From: CAWBKV01 sp041946675
GTDB lineage: Archaea; Halobacteriota; Methanosarcinia; Methanotrichales; Methanotrichaceae
NCBI GenBank assembly: GCA_041946675.1
Contig: JBHGAU010000028.1
Span: 1 to 30,763 of the forward strand
DNA: 30,763 nucleotides
Reading direction: 5' to 3'
In this document: piece after piece, positions 13,639-22,695 of the stretch
Position numbering within the stretch: the stretch's first letter is position 1
Layout: each line of letters opens with the position of its first letter
The notes under the pieces: generated by a model
What the model was told of the DNA's origin: nothing
Seen by the model: the letters and a program-made list of their open reading frames with translations, nothing else
Databases searched by the model: none
Program-made: the position numbers and the translations under genes

Positions 13639-14137
13639 ATACTTTTTCTATCTCCTTCTTCTACTCCTCTGGTCTTATATCGACATTTAACGTACTATAT
13701 AACGACTATCATCGTATATAAACATTCTGGTATATTGCCGGATGTTGTTCCATGATGGCAATTTTAAATTAACAATTTTAAATTAGCAAACTCATCGATG
13801 TTACGAGCAAGAATCACTGGATCTGCTCCATCAACTCATCAAAAGAGAGTCCGCCAATCAGAAGATCGAAGATGAGTAGCTAAACACATACATTCGAAAA
13901 TCAGAGCCCTTCTTGATTTATTCGATAGGTTTATATGCCATCAACTTAACGCCATGTAGCGTGCCTGAGAGATCCATAAAAAGAATCAATATCAATCAAA
14001 GGCGCATCATGCCGAAGAGGATAGTCCTGAGCATCTTCGGCAATATGAGCTTAGTCTTTTTCTTTTCGCCCTTTAATTAAACGATAACGGGCAGTTTAAA
14101 AAATTCCCGGGAATTTATCCGACTATGAGATGGTATC
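13639..14137. other. Divergent promoter region between hdrD-like and pheS
   Basis: No gene is seen. A TATA-like GTATATAAAC (13714-13723, minus orientation GTTTATATAC) is about 80 bases upstream of the hdrD-like ATG. A 13-bp AT repeat, CAATTTTAAATTA, occurs at 13759-13771 and 13773-13785. On the minus strand at 13814-13876, a short frame with LIFDLLIGGLSFDELMEQIQ and a stop recalls the end of a DUF433-type antitoxin and may be a relic. Confidence 0.5.
14094..14116 (+). promoter_or_regulatory. pheS promoter with 16-bp perfect palindrome
   Basis: A TATA-like TTTAAAAAATT (from 14094) is followed immediately by the perfect palindrome AAATTCCCGGGAATTT (14101-14116), which ends 21 bases before the pheS ATG. 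A dimeric regulator bound there would block the transcription start, so this is a plausible operator. Confidence 0.55.
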
Positions 14138-15604
14138 ATGTTATCCGAAAGCGATGTAAAAGTTCTTAAGGCTATATCTGAAGGTTATTCGGACCCTCAA
14201 GCAATTGCCTCAAAAATGAACATGAAAATAGAGGCCGTGCGAGCCTCGGCTGACGCATTAAGCGAGCAGGGCCTTGTAAATGTCACTAAATCGGTTGATG
14301 AGGAAGTTTCGCTTACTGAGGAGGGCCAGAAGTATGCAAAAGAAGGCCTTCCCGAGAGTAGGCTTCTGGAAGCCATCGGCACCGGTAAGCCGATAGCTGA
14401 ATTAAAGGATCCCTCTGCTAAAATTGGCCTTGGGTGGCTCAAGAAGAAGAATTGGGCAGCAATCGATAAGGGTGTGTTGAAGCCCACCGGCCGCGCTGCC
14501 CGCGGAAAAGATGAGGAAATACTGGAAGCTTTGCTCAAAGGTTCTATGAGCATGAATAAACTTGACGGCAGTGCAGCTGCAGCGCTTAAAAGCCGCGGAC
14601 TAATCGAATCCAGCAAATCGAAATCATGGAGATATGAGATCACAGATTCTGGAAGAAAGGCGGCATCAGAACTGGGCTCTGTGGCAGGGACCATAACCCA
14701 TGTCACATCAGGAATGATCAAATCAGGTGAATGGAGCGGCAATAAAGTCCTCTACGAAGGCAGGTTCTGCTCGGTCAGGCCTTATGATGTAACTCTGGCC
14801 GCCGATCAAATTTACCCCGGCAAGAGTCATCCCTACCAGCGGCTGATCGATAAGATGAGGGCGATAATGCTTGAGATGGGGTTCACTGAAATTAAAGGCG
14901 AGATAATCCAATCAAGCTTCTGGAACTTCGATGCCCTCTTCCAGCCCCAGGACCATCCCGCAAGGGAGATGCAGGACACATTCTATCTTGATACAAAGGC
15001 AGAGATCCCCAACTTCATCAAGGTCAAGGAGATGCATGAATGCGGCGGAGGTATCGGATCGACTGGCTGGGGAGGCGCCTGGAATCCTGATATCGCGAGG
15101 CAAGAGGTCCTGAGAACGCATACGACTGCCGTGACGATTCACTATCTTGCTGATCATCCGAATCCTCCAGTGAAGGCATTCGGGATAGATCGCGTTTACA
15201 GGCGTGAGGCCATTGATGCAACACATACTCCTGAGTTCGAGCAGCTCGAAGGAGTTATCATGGATAAGGGCCTTACATTCAAACATCTCTTGGGCGTCCT
15301 GAAGGAGTTCTATGCAAAGATGGGATTCGAAGAGATCAGGTTCAGGCCGGGCTACTTCCCTTATACAGAGCCGAGCGTAGAGCCTGAGGTTTTCATAGAT
15401 GGCCTGGGCTGGGTCGAGCTTGGCGGTGCAGGAGTATTCAGGAAGGAGGTGACTGCACCCTTCGGCATAGACCATCCAGTGCTCGCCTGGGGATTAGGTG
15501 TTAGCCGCGTTGCGATGCTCAAGCTCGGCCTCAAGGACCTGAGGGAGCTTTACCAGCCGGATATAGAGTGGCTCAGGAAGACTCCAATTTCCATGAAGGT
15601 GTGA
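14138..15604 (+). CDS. pheS: Phenylalanyl-tRNA synthetase alpha subunit
   Basis: This 488-aa catalytic subunit of the alpha2-beta2 enzyme charges tRNA-Phe with phenylalanine. The N-terminal third has winged-helix-like repeats (MLSESDVKVLKAISEGYSDP onward; archaeal/eukaryotic type). The class II core contains DHPAREMQDTFYL, motif 2 in GIDRVYRREAIDATHTPEFE, and motif 3 in AWGLGVSRVAMLKLGLKDLR. The length fits the archaeal form. It forms an operon with pheT, which starts two bases after this stop codon. Confidence 0.97.
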   Translation: MLSESDVKVLKAISEGYSDPQAIASKMNMKIEAVRASADALSEQGLVNVTKSVDEEVSLTEEGQKYAKEGLPESRLLEAIGTGKPIAELKDPSAKIGLGWLKKKNWAAIDKGVLKPTGRAARGKDEEILEALLKGSMSMNKLDGSAAAALKSRGLIESSKSKSWRYEITDSGRKAASELGSVAGTITHVTSGMIKSGEWSGNKVLYEGRFCSVRPYDVTLAADQIYPGKSHPYQRLIDKMRAIMLEMGFTEIKGEIIQSSFWNFDALFQPQDHPAREMQDTFYLDTKAEIPNFIKVKEMHECGGGIGSTGWGGAWNPDIARQEVLRTHTTAVTIHYLADHPNPPVKAFGIDRVYRREAIDATHTPEFEQLEGVIMDKGLTFKHLLGVLKEFYAKMGFEEIRFRPGYFPYTEPSVEPEVFIDGLGWVELGGAGVFRKEVTAPFGIDHPVLAWGLGVSRVAMLKLGLKDLRELYQPDIEWLRKTPISMKV

Positions 15605-15606
15605 AA

Positions 15607-17220
15607 ATGCCGGTTGTCAGACTTTATTATGAAGATCTTGAGGAGATGGTTGGCGCTTCCAGAGACACCATTATGGCAAGGCTGCCTATGATGGGCGCAG
15701 ATATAGGAAAAAGTGCTGCCGAGGATTATGTGGATGTTGAGTTCTTCCCGGATAGGCCGGATCTGTACAGCTCTGAGGGCGTAGCACGAGCGCTCCAGGG
15801 CTTCCTGGACATAAAGGTCGGCCTCAGGAAGTATGAGGTCGAGCCGGGTTCTGTTGTGATAGATGTCGATGAATCTGTCAAGGCCGTCCGACCTATAATC
15901 GGTTGTGCAGTCGTAAGAGGCCTCGAGTTCTCAGATGCGGCCATTGAGTCTCTGATGAATCTGCAAGAGGATCTCCATTGGGGCCTAGGCAGAAACAGGC
16001 GAAAGGTGGCAATAGGCGTTCACGATATCTCTCGCGTGACACCTCCATTCAGATACATCGGCGCAGATCCTTCAAGAGAATTCGTTCCCCTGGATTTCAG
16101 TGAGAGCATGTCTATGAGGGAGATACTTGAGAAGCACCCAAAGGGCAGAGATTACGGCCATATTCTCGAGGGCTTCGATAGATATCCTCTCATTGTGGAT
16201 GCACACGACAATGTTCTCTCCTTCCCGCCTATCATAAATGGTGAGCTGACGAGAGTTGGGGAGGATTCTCACGACCTATTCATCGATGTCACAGGCACCG
16301 ATCCTGTGGTCCATAAGGCGCTGAACATAGTTGTGACCTCTCTGGCCGAGCGGGGTGGCATTGTTGAGGGCGTTCTGGTGAAGAGAAGCGAGGGAGACTT
16401 CATCTCGCCGAACCTTGAGCCATCGAAATGGATAGTGACTTCTGAGGAAGCAAATGGATTGATAGGCTTCGATTTATCGCCGAAAGTGCTGGCGGACTGC
16501 CTTGAGAGAATGAGATTTGGAGCAAATGCAATTGCCAGGAACGTGGAGGTGCTCGTTCCGGCCTACAGGGCCGATATAATGCACTCCTGGGATATATTTG
16601 AGGATGCCGCCAAAGCATACGGCTATGATAAGCTTGAGGCTGAGCTTCCTGCAACAGTTACCGTAGGCAAGCCTCATCCCTCTGAAGTAAGGAAGGCAGA
16701 GGTCAGAGAAGTCATGATCGGCCTTGGGTATCTGGAGACAATGCCATTTACCTTAACGAACGAGGCTGTCCACTTTCAGTGGATGAAGCATGAACCTGGA
16801 GGTGCAACTAGAGTTCTGCGTCCAATAAGCGAGCTTCATACGATCATCAGAACATCTATACTTCCAAGTATCCTGGAGATATTCTCGCTGAATCAGCACC
16901 ACACTTTGCCACAGAGAATATTTGCGGTGGGCGAGGTAGTAGAAGATAGGAGGACGAAGACAAATCTTGCAGCGGCATCGATCCACAGCGGGGCAAGCTT
17001 CTCTGAGATTAGATCCGTTGCAGATGCAGCCCTCAGGGAACTCATGATCGATGCAAAGGTGACTCAATCTGATGATAAGGCGTTTATGCCGGGCAGAGGT
17101 GCCGACCTTATTTTCGATGGCAAAAGGATTGGATACTTTGGGGAGCTCCATCCCGAGGTTATCCGCAGCTTTGGACTTGAGCAGCCTGTGGTCGCAATTG
17201 AGATACGTCTGAAGCGATGA
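15607..17220 (+). CDS. pheT: Phenylalanyl-tRNA synthetase beta subunit
   Basis: This 537-aa partner of PheS is needed for tRNA binding and editing of mischarged Tyr-tRNA-Phe. The start is the ATG at 15607 (MPVVRLYYEDLEEMVG), two bases after the pheS stop and with GGTG upstream. The frame is open back to 15568, but that would overlap pheS. B3/B4 editing and B5 domains are recognisable from segments such as VAIGVHDISRVTPPFRYIGA and AEVREVMIGLGYLETMPFTL. It is of archaeal length, without the N-terminal OB domain and C-terminal anticodon-binding domain of bacterial PheT. Confidence 0.96.
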   Translation: MPVVRLYYEDLEEMVGASRDTIMARLPMMGADIGKSAAEDYVDVEFFPDRPDLYSSEGVARALQGFLDIKVGLRKYEVEPGSVVIDVDESVKAVRPIIGCAVVRGLEFSDAAIESLMNLQEDLHWGLGRNRRKVAIGVHDISRVTPPFRYIGADPSREFVPLDFSESMSMREILEKHPKGRDYGHILEGFDRYPLIVDAHDNVLSFPPIINGELTRVGEDSHDLFIDVTGTDPVVHKALNIVVTSLAERGGIVEGVLVKRSEGDFISPNLEPSKWIVTSEEANGLIGFDLSPKVLADCLERMRFGANAIARNVEVLVPAYRADIMHSWDIFEDAAKAYGYDKLEAELPATVTVGKPHPSEVRKAEVREVMIGLGYLETMPFTLTNEAVHFQWMKHEPGGATRVLRPISELHTIIRTSILPSILEIFSLNQHHTLPQRIFAVGEVVEDRRTKTNLAAASIHSGASFSEIRSVADAALRELMIDAKVTQSDDKAFMPGRGADLIFDGKRIGYFGELHPEVIRSFGLEQPVVAIEIRLKR

Positions 17221-17221
17221 G

Positions 17222-17441
17222 ATTAAGGTCATAGTGGTCAACCCTTTGCTGGTCAAGGATCGATCCGGGAAGAAGACGGACAAGATAGACGCACGAAAGT
17301 TGGCCGCTAAATCTATTCGTTTCAGATACCTTCGGCAAATCCGGTATGTATCTCTTCAGAGGTCTCGTGGATCGAAAGAGCCTTGAAGAGCTCATACCTG
17401 GAATACCTACCATAGAAAAGGACTCACAAAGACGATCTTAA
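17222..17441 (+). pseudogene. IS110-type transposase relic and unidentified fragment
   Basis: Starting at 17222, within five bases of the pheT stop, a frame without a start codon reads VVNPLLVKDRSGKKTDKIDA and then RKLA, the typical N-terminal block of IS110-family transposases. The similarity fades after about 35 residues and the frame stops near 17377. An overlapping second frame from about 17331 reads FGKSGMYLFRGLVDRKSLEE and ends at 17441; I cannot place it. No IS ends are visible. This is the scar of an old insertion between pheT and the Nre gene. Confidence 0.7.
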
Positions 17442-17547
17442 TATGCGCAATCGCTTTGATCACTTTCGTCCCGCACGGCTCACCTATCTCTAGTAGACAT
17501 TCCTATAATTTACTACATCCCTGGATATATGCCAAATTGAGAAGAAT

Positions 17548-18750
17548 ATGCTGAAAGGCAAAGAGGCTTACCTCAAGAAGCTGACCGAAAGTGTAACCAT
17601 GCGGTCTGTAGATGTAGGCAAGGAGCTGGACGGAAGCACTCCGCCATCGGTCTTCATCGGCAGCTGGAACTATCCTCGCGTCTACGCAGGGCCCATGATT
17701 GTACCCCAGCATGGCGATACTGCAATAATGGATCTTCCTGAATCCTGGATACCTGAGCGAAAGACTCAGGAGAACATCATCGACTACAGGCTGAACCTTG
17801 TAAGAGGAAAGCGGCCGATCGAGATAACAGATACGAACAACCGCTTTGTCGAAAAGCTGCAGGAGATTGCCCTTGCCGGGAGTTCCATCGAGAGCGAGGC
17901 ACAATTCGATAGCGTACCTAAGGGCATGTCCTTCAGCGATGATCACACTCCATTCGGGCCGAGCGCGAACCTTGAAAGGTTCGATATAGGCAATGTTCGA
18001 TGGGATCACCATCTTGAGAAGGCATACTACGATTATGATCTCAAAGCGGCTGATGCAGTAGTTGATCTGAGTAGCGTTGGCATCCCCTTTTCCAGTATAC
18101 AAAAGGCTTTTTCAGTCGGGGCCTTCGGAACTAAGCGCAGAAGGCGGCTTGTGCCTACGCGATGGTCCATCACAGCCTGCGACAGTGCGATTGGTAACCG
18201 TTTGCTGAAGGATGTCAGGCATTATGATATAATCGACTGCTGCCGCGTTCACGAGTTCAGCAGCCTGAACAACTACTATGCGGTTCTCCTTATGCCGACT
18301 GCGTGGCAGTACGAGTGGAGCGAGGCTTTTCTTCGCATCCTCGGAGGAGAGGAGCTGGTATTCTCAGACTACGAGCATAACACTGGAAAGAAGGGCTATT
18401 CCAGAGTTGGCGGATGCTATTACGCCTGCAAGATGGCCGTGCTTGAGGCACTGGGACGCAAAAGGATGCAGGCAGGCGCGATAATACTTAGAGAGGCGTA
18501 TAGCGGATATGTGCCTCTGGGGGTCTTCAATGTCCGGGAGAATGTCAGGAACGCCATGGTCCAGCCTGCAAAGGAGTTTGAAGATACTAAATCTGCTCTG
18601 GCATACCTGTCAACCAGGCTTAAGCTTCCGCTAAGAAAATTCATAGATGTCAGCACTCTCCTCAAGGAAAGCTATAGAGAAGAGCAGACAACGTTAAGCT
18701 TCTTTTTTGATCATTTGCACAAGGAGAGATCATTAGCCTCCGACTATTAA
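17548..18750 (+). CDS. Nre-family archaeal DNA repair protein
   Basis: This 400-aa protein matches the archaeal Nre family: SVFIGSWNYPRVYAGPM, PRKTQENIIDYR-like SWIPERKTQENIIDYR, FGPSANLERF, VPTRWSITACDSAIG and AGAIILREAYSGYVPLGVF. Nre proteins help repair DNA damage and bind the sliding clamp PCNA. The C-terminus carries QTTLSFFF (about 380-387), a good PCNA-interacting QxxLxxFF motif. The N-terminal four-cysteine zinc finger of NreA is absent; an in-frame stop at 17506 rules out an upstream extension. This is therefore either an NreB-like form or an NreA that lost its finger, possibly through the transposase event just upstream. Its stop is eight bases from the convergent DUF362 gene. Confidence 0.88.
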   Translation: MLKGKEAYLKKLTESVTMRSVDVGKELDGSTPPSVFIGSWNYPRVYAGPMIVPQHGDTAIMDLPESWIPERKTQENIIDYRLNLVRGKRPIEITDTNNRFVEKLQEIALAGSSIESEAQFDSVPKGMSFSDDHTPFGPSANLERFDIGNVRWDHHLEKAYYDYDLKAADAVVDLSSVGIPFSSIQKAFSVGAFGTKRRRRLVPTRWSITACDSAIGNRLLKDVRHYDIIDCCRVHEFSSLNNYYAVLLMPTAWQYEWSEAFLRILGGEELVFSDYEHNTGKKGYSRVGGCYYACKMAVLEALGRKRMQAGAIILREAYSGYVPLGVFNVRENVRNAMVQPAKEFEDTKSALAYLSTRLKLPLRKFIDVSTLLKESYREEQTTLSFFFDHLHKERSLASDY

Positions 18751-18758
18751 TATCCGGT

Positions 18759-20387
18759 TTAAGCAACCACCAGCTCTTTCTCTTCCGAAAGCGTGCAATT
18801 GAGCGCCATATCCCAGGCAGCAATACGATACAGCACCTTCTGGCATCTATACTTCTCGAGATTGATGGCCACTCTTCCACCTGTGAGACTGTCAAAGATA
18901 CGCCGTACAACGGTCCCATTCACCAGGAGATCGATCCGTGCAAGCTTCTGGCTGCATGGGACAGGCTCCGATGCAGTGTATTCGAATTCGAAGACATGGC
19001 CTGTGCCCTCTTTCGTGCAGGTGACAGCTACATTAACAGGGGCATTGAAATCATCCTGGACCTTTGCATTTCCCCAGCCGTTCTCGAGCGGATAGCTCCC
19101 TGCTCCACCTCCCGGATAATGTTCACGTAACCATCTCTTGTGGTTGGCGAATGCGTCAAATCCCGACAGGTCGATATAGACAGGCCTGTTGATCCCGATA
19201 CCATCCCTGAATGCCGATTCAAGAAGAGGAATCGAATCCAGCCGGTATCCGCCAAGAAGCGTCTCGACTGTATCGATTGCGACTGAATCCCTCGAACATA
19301 AGATTGCATTCATGAAGATAAAATCGGTTTTGGTATCATCATCATCCACTTTGTTCGACGGGCCGCTCCTGTTTCCTGTAATGGCATCCATGATAACGAG
19401 ATCGAATCCCCGTGCGCGGTTCATTGCACACAGGTAATCGAGGAACATGCGGATATCCCCGGTGCCGAATCCATATCCAGCATGCTCTTGTTTTTCGAGG
19501 AGGCCGAGCATCGATCCCCAGTGGAGTTTAAGCGCCCCTGTCATGCCGCATAATCCATGGCTTTTTAGAACCGGTATTCCGATATAAACATCGCAGTACT
19601 CAGATTCACCCTGTGCCTGCTCCTTGGTCCTCAGAAACTTGGGGAGCCAGACCTCGCTCGCACCCCTAATCGGCTCATCGATAATAGTAAGGAACCGGTC
19701 CGACATCTGGACTGAATCGAGGTTGACCAGCTCAGCGCCGGAGCCTCCATCGAGAGTACTGTCGGCATCATAATCATAGCAGATATCGTCTGCCTCGACT
19801 GATTTTCCCGCACTCCGCTGCAGCCGGGCATAATAGAAGCTGTGCGGATTATTTTTATCAGAAGGATTCTTCTCGGGGCTGAACGTTGCATCTATGACCT
19901 TCAGGTCCGCACTGCCATCGAATCCGATGATCTCACGCACTTTTCCTGCGATATATCTGACAATCCTCGGGTCTGATATTATCCCGCGCCCTTTCTCGCC
20001 TGGAAAACCCTGGTTTGGCCCGACGATGTTGACCTTTATGACAACCCTATCTCCCTGCTTGATGATCTCCGACAGGCCGCGAGGACCAAGCACCTGGGAG
20101 ATTGCATCATCGATAAGACGGGGAATCTCATGGTCGGCAGGCTCCCTTGTCATGCACGAAAATCCCACGGCGGGCAGGGGATGATCTGGAGAAATGCTGC
20201 GTTGTGTGCTCGTTTTCGCGTAAACTGCAGAGATATCTGTTCCCTGCACTCCCGTAGCATAGATCTGTCTCTTATCTGCGCTAATTTTTTCCCATCGACG
20301 GCTGATATCGCTGGAGTAAGAAATACCACCAGAGGATATCCCCTTATCAGGACAGGCGTTTAAGGCGGGGTCCATAGCATCAATCAT
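18759..20387 (-). CDS. DUF362-domain protein with C-terminal beta domain
   Basis: This 542-aa protein has a DUF362 core: GDRVVIKVNIVGPNQG (about 128-143), IGIPVLKSHGLCGMTGALKL (about 255-275) and RDSVAIDTVETLLGG. DUF362 proteins often carry Fe-S clusters, but no ferredoxin-type cysteine cluster is visible here. The last 120 or so residues (VNVAVTCTKEGTGHVFEFEY onward) look like a beta-sandwich of Ig type. The N-terminal 90 residues are low in family similarity and may be a linker; no clear signal peptide is seen. The start is the first ATG at 20387 with AGGTCGAGG just upstream; the Met at 20375 is an alternative. It is divergent from the HdeD-like gene. Confidence 0.82.
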   Translation of the reverse strand: MIDAMDPALNACPDKGISSGGISYSSDISRRWEKISADKRQIYATGVQGTDISAVYAKTSTQRSISPDHPLPAVGFSCMTREPADHEIPRLIDDAISQVLGPRGLSEIIKQGDRVVIKVNIVGPNQGFPGEKGRGIISDPRIVRYIAGKVREIIGFDGSADLKVIDATFSPEKNPSDKNNPHSFYYARLQRSAGKSVEADDICYDYDADSTLDGGSGAELVNLDSVQMSDRFLTIIDEPIRGASEVWLPKFLRTKEQAQGESEYCDVYIGIPVLKSHGLCGMTGALKLHWGSMLGLLEKQEHAGYGFGTGDIRMFLDYLCAMNRARGFDLVIMDAITGNRSGPSNKVDDDDTKTDFIFMNAILCSRDSVAIDTVETLLGGYRLDSIPLLESAFRDGIGINRPVYIDLSGFDAFANHKRWLREHYPGGGAGSYPLENGWGNAKVQDDFNAPVNVAVTCTKEGTGHVFEFEYTASEPVPCSQKLARIDLLVNGTVVRRIFDSLTGGRVAINLEKYRCQKVLYRIAAWDMALNCTLSEEKELVVA

Positions 20388-20544
20388 CCTCGACCTGCAA
20401 TTGGAATATATTGATTAATACTTTCCGACTATCAGCAACTTTTGCTCATGATTCCGCAATTATGCTCTGCTCCCGTTTTCGCATACCTCACGATGCCATA
20501 TAATGAAAACATTTAATTGGTAATATGTCAATCCAAAAATTGGC

Positions 20545-21831
20545 ATGAACAACGAAAGCTCCCAGTCGGATTCTTCGGATCAGCGGCAACTGCAATCCGG
20601 TATCGCCAGGAGAGCAGAGATCGACCTCTCCATCGAGGCTGTGCTCCTGATCGTCGGAGGAGTCTTCTTCCTCATTTTTGGAGCGCTCCTGTTCCCGATT
20701 AATAGAGGATTGCTGCCCTACAGCGAGGGCAGCATGTACGGGCTTTTCGTGGTGCTCGTATCGATGCAGATCGTCACGATGGGAAAGACACCATTTGGAG
20801 ACGTCTTACGTTCATGGCTCGTCGTGATCATTGGGCTTTTCTCTGCGATGCTCGGGGCCCTGGCCGTCTTCTACCCCGTCTACCTGGGCATGGCGATCCG
20901 TATCCTTGCAGGGCTAATAGTCCTGATCGCTGGAGTTCTGGGGCTGCTGCAGTTGTTCACCTCAAAGGATAAGGCCAGAGTGTGGATGAAAGTCCCTGGA
21001 ATCCTGCAGCAGCTGACATTCGCCTGTGCCCTGGTATACAGTATCGAAGTAGTGTTAGGGGTTATCACGTTTCTCCCCGATATTATGCCCAGCTCGCTGA
21101 CAGCGGTGCTGCTCCTTATCTTCGGGGGGAGCCTCTTATTCCTTGCCTGGTGTATTCATGCGGTAAACCGGCAATACCGCTCCACAAGCACGAGGATAGC
21201 GCGGGAGTCATCCGTGCCTTTCCTGCTAAAAGAGACTTCCCTGACGGTGGGAGATGCCTTCAACACCTACCAGGGAGTTCTCATGATATTCCTCGGAATC
21301 CTCGTCCTGTTCATGACCCTGAGCATAATTCCCCCGTTTAACTCCGATGGCCAGCTTGGCCTCCTGCTGGTGCTGACCTCCCTCCAGATCCTCGCCCTGG
21401 GAGAATTGGTGGGAAGCCGGATGACTCGATCATGGCCGGTGATTGCTTTAGGAATCCTCTGTGCCTCAGCAGGGATCTACTCGTGCATCGTCCCGGGAAT
21501 CCTGACAGGAGTGATTCAACCGATCCTCGGATTTCAGAGCGTCATCACTGGAGTGCTCCTCCTGGTCACCCAGACCATCGCACCGACAGTTTACAGGATT
21601 AGGAACCCTCCGGCAGAGCCGGTCAACCTTCCGCCGATCGTTAAGCAGCTCAACTTTGTACTGACTATCACAGGTATAGTGACAACCCTCTTTGGTATCA
21701 ATATGCTCGCACCACTCCTCTTTCCAGGCCTGCTCGGGATGGTTGTCTATGCCATGCTCCTTCCTCTTCTGATAATCCTAATAGGGTCACTATCATTGAT
21801 TATGGTCGCTATAACCCACAAGCTCAAGTGA
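20545..21831 (+). CDS. HdeD/DUF308-like membrane protein, about 12 spans
   Basis: This 428-aa protein has many hydrophobic spans after a short polar N-terminus (1-25). It is built from two similar halves: EGSMYGLFVVLVSMQIVTMG with RSWLVVIIGLFSAMLGALAV in the first, and DGQLGLLLVLTSLQILALGE with RSWPVIALGILCASAGIYSC in the second. This six-plus-six arrangement fits a duplicated HdeD/DUF308 unit. The function of such archaeal proteins is unknown; HdeD relates to acid stress in E. coli. No ribosome binding site is seen. A TATA-like TTTAATTGG about 30 bases before the ATG would fit a leaderless mRNA. Confidence 0.75.
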   Translation: MNNESSQSDSSDQRQLQSGIARRAEIDLSIEAVLLIVGGVFFLIFGALLFPINRGLLPYSEGSMYGLFVVLVSMQIVTMGKTPFGDVLRSWLVVIIGLFSAMLGALAVFYPVYLGMAIRILAGLIVLIAGVLGLLQLFTSKDKARVWMKVPGILQQLTFACALVYSIEVVLGVITFLPDIMPSSLTAVLLLIFGGSLLFLAWCIHAVNRQYRSTSTRIARESSVPFLLKETSLTVGDAFNTYQGVLMIFLGILVLFMTLSIIPPFNSDGQLGLLLVLTSLQILALGELVGSRMTRSWPVIALGILCASAGIYSCIVPGILTGVIQPILGFQSVITGVLLLVTQTIAPTVYRIRNPPAEPVNLPPIVKQLNFVLTITGIVTTLFGINMLAPLLFPGLLGMVVYAMLLPLLIILIGSLSLIMVAITHKLK

Positions 21832-21849
21832 AACAAATAAATTCTTAGG

Positions 21850-22668
21850 CTAGACGACCCACTTACCGCTTCTCCGCTTCCGGGCGACATCGAGCAGGTA
21901 TGCATCCATACCTTCTGCGGCCATAGGATTGAAGCAGTTTGTTGCACCCTGGACATCACCATCATCGCCCAGCACGAGACGCTCTCTCCTCGCCACTCCC
22001 TCCAAGATTCTGCTTGCAGACTGCTCGGCAGTTTGAGCGCCCTTAGGCGGCTCAATACCGCCGGCTGCCCATATACCTGTGATCGTGGTGCCGGGCGTAG
22101 CAGAGGTGAAGCAGATATTCTCATCCCAGTACTCATAGCGAAGAGCCAGCGTCAGAGAATTCAGTGCAGCTTTCGTTGCTGCATACATCGTCTGCTGGGC
22201 CATGGGGGCAAACGCGATGCCCGATATCACATCTATGATATGCCCGCCTCCATGCGCCCGCATAATTGGAATCGCGGCGCGTATGCCGTAGACAGCACTA
22301 TAAAAGTTGATCGCAAAGGCTTTCTTCCACATCTCATCGGTCTCTTCCTCGAAGAGCCCTCCCAAACCTGCTCCTGCATTGTTGAAGAGGATATCGATAT
22401 GCCCTCCACCGAACGCCGCAGATTTAGCGATCATATCCTTTACGTTTTCCTCGCTGGTAACATCGCACATCAAGCCGAGCACCTTGCCCGGATACTCTCC
22501 GGCAAGCCGTGCAGTCTCCCGTTCGAGTCTCTCCTTGTTGATATCGGCTAAGACGACCTTGTCGGCACCAAATGCAAGCATCGCCTTGCAGAGGGCAAGC
22601 CCAATCCCTGACGCGCCGCCAGTAACGACTGCTACCTTGTTCTCGTAGTACTTTCCTGTCTCACTCAT
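21850..22668 (-). CDS. SDR-family dehydrogenase of the ene-reductase operon
   Basis: This 272-aa short-chain dehydrogenase has TGGASGIG (about 17-24), the acidic residue in VVLADINKERLE that favours NAD, NNAG, DVISG with the catalytic Ser, and YAATKAA with Tyr and Lys. The tail is basic (RKRRSGKWVV). The start at 22668 follows GGAGGAG by five bases; an upstream ATG at 22695 is less likely. It is the third gene of a minus-strand operon, 27 bases after the acetoacetate-decarboxylase-like gene, and probably oxidises or reduces an alcohol/ketone made or used by its partners. Confidence 0.9.
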   Translation of the reverse strand: MSETGKYYENKVAVVTGGASGIGLALCKAMLAFGADKVVLADINKERLERETARLAGEYPGKVLGLMCDVTSEENVKDMIAKSAAFGGGHIDILFNNAGAGLGGLFEEETDEMWKKAFAINFYSAVYGIRAAIPIMRAHGGGHIIDVISGIAFAPMAQQTMYAATKAALNSLTLALRYEYWDENICFTSATPGTTITGIWAAGGIEPPKGAQTAEQSASRILEGVARRERLVLGDDGDVQGATNCFNPMAAEGMDAYLLDVARKRRSGKWVV

Positions 22669-22695
22669 TCTTTCTCCTCCTTCGAGAATCGCCAT

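Noticed and set aside
12679..13755. 358-codon plus-strand open frame opposite the HdrD-like gene
   Set aside because: Composition is Cys/His/Leu-rich as expected from the antisense of a cysteine-rich gene. The minus-strand frame carries all the Fe-S motifs.
14912..15475. Long minus-strand open frame of 187 codons inside pheS
   Set aside because: It lies wholly opposite the conserved catalytic core of pheS, has no family motif and no ribosome site. It is a shadow of the real gene.
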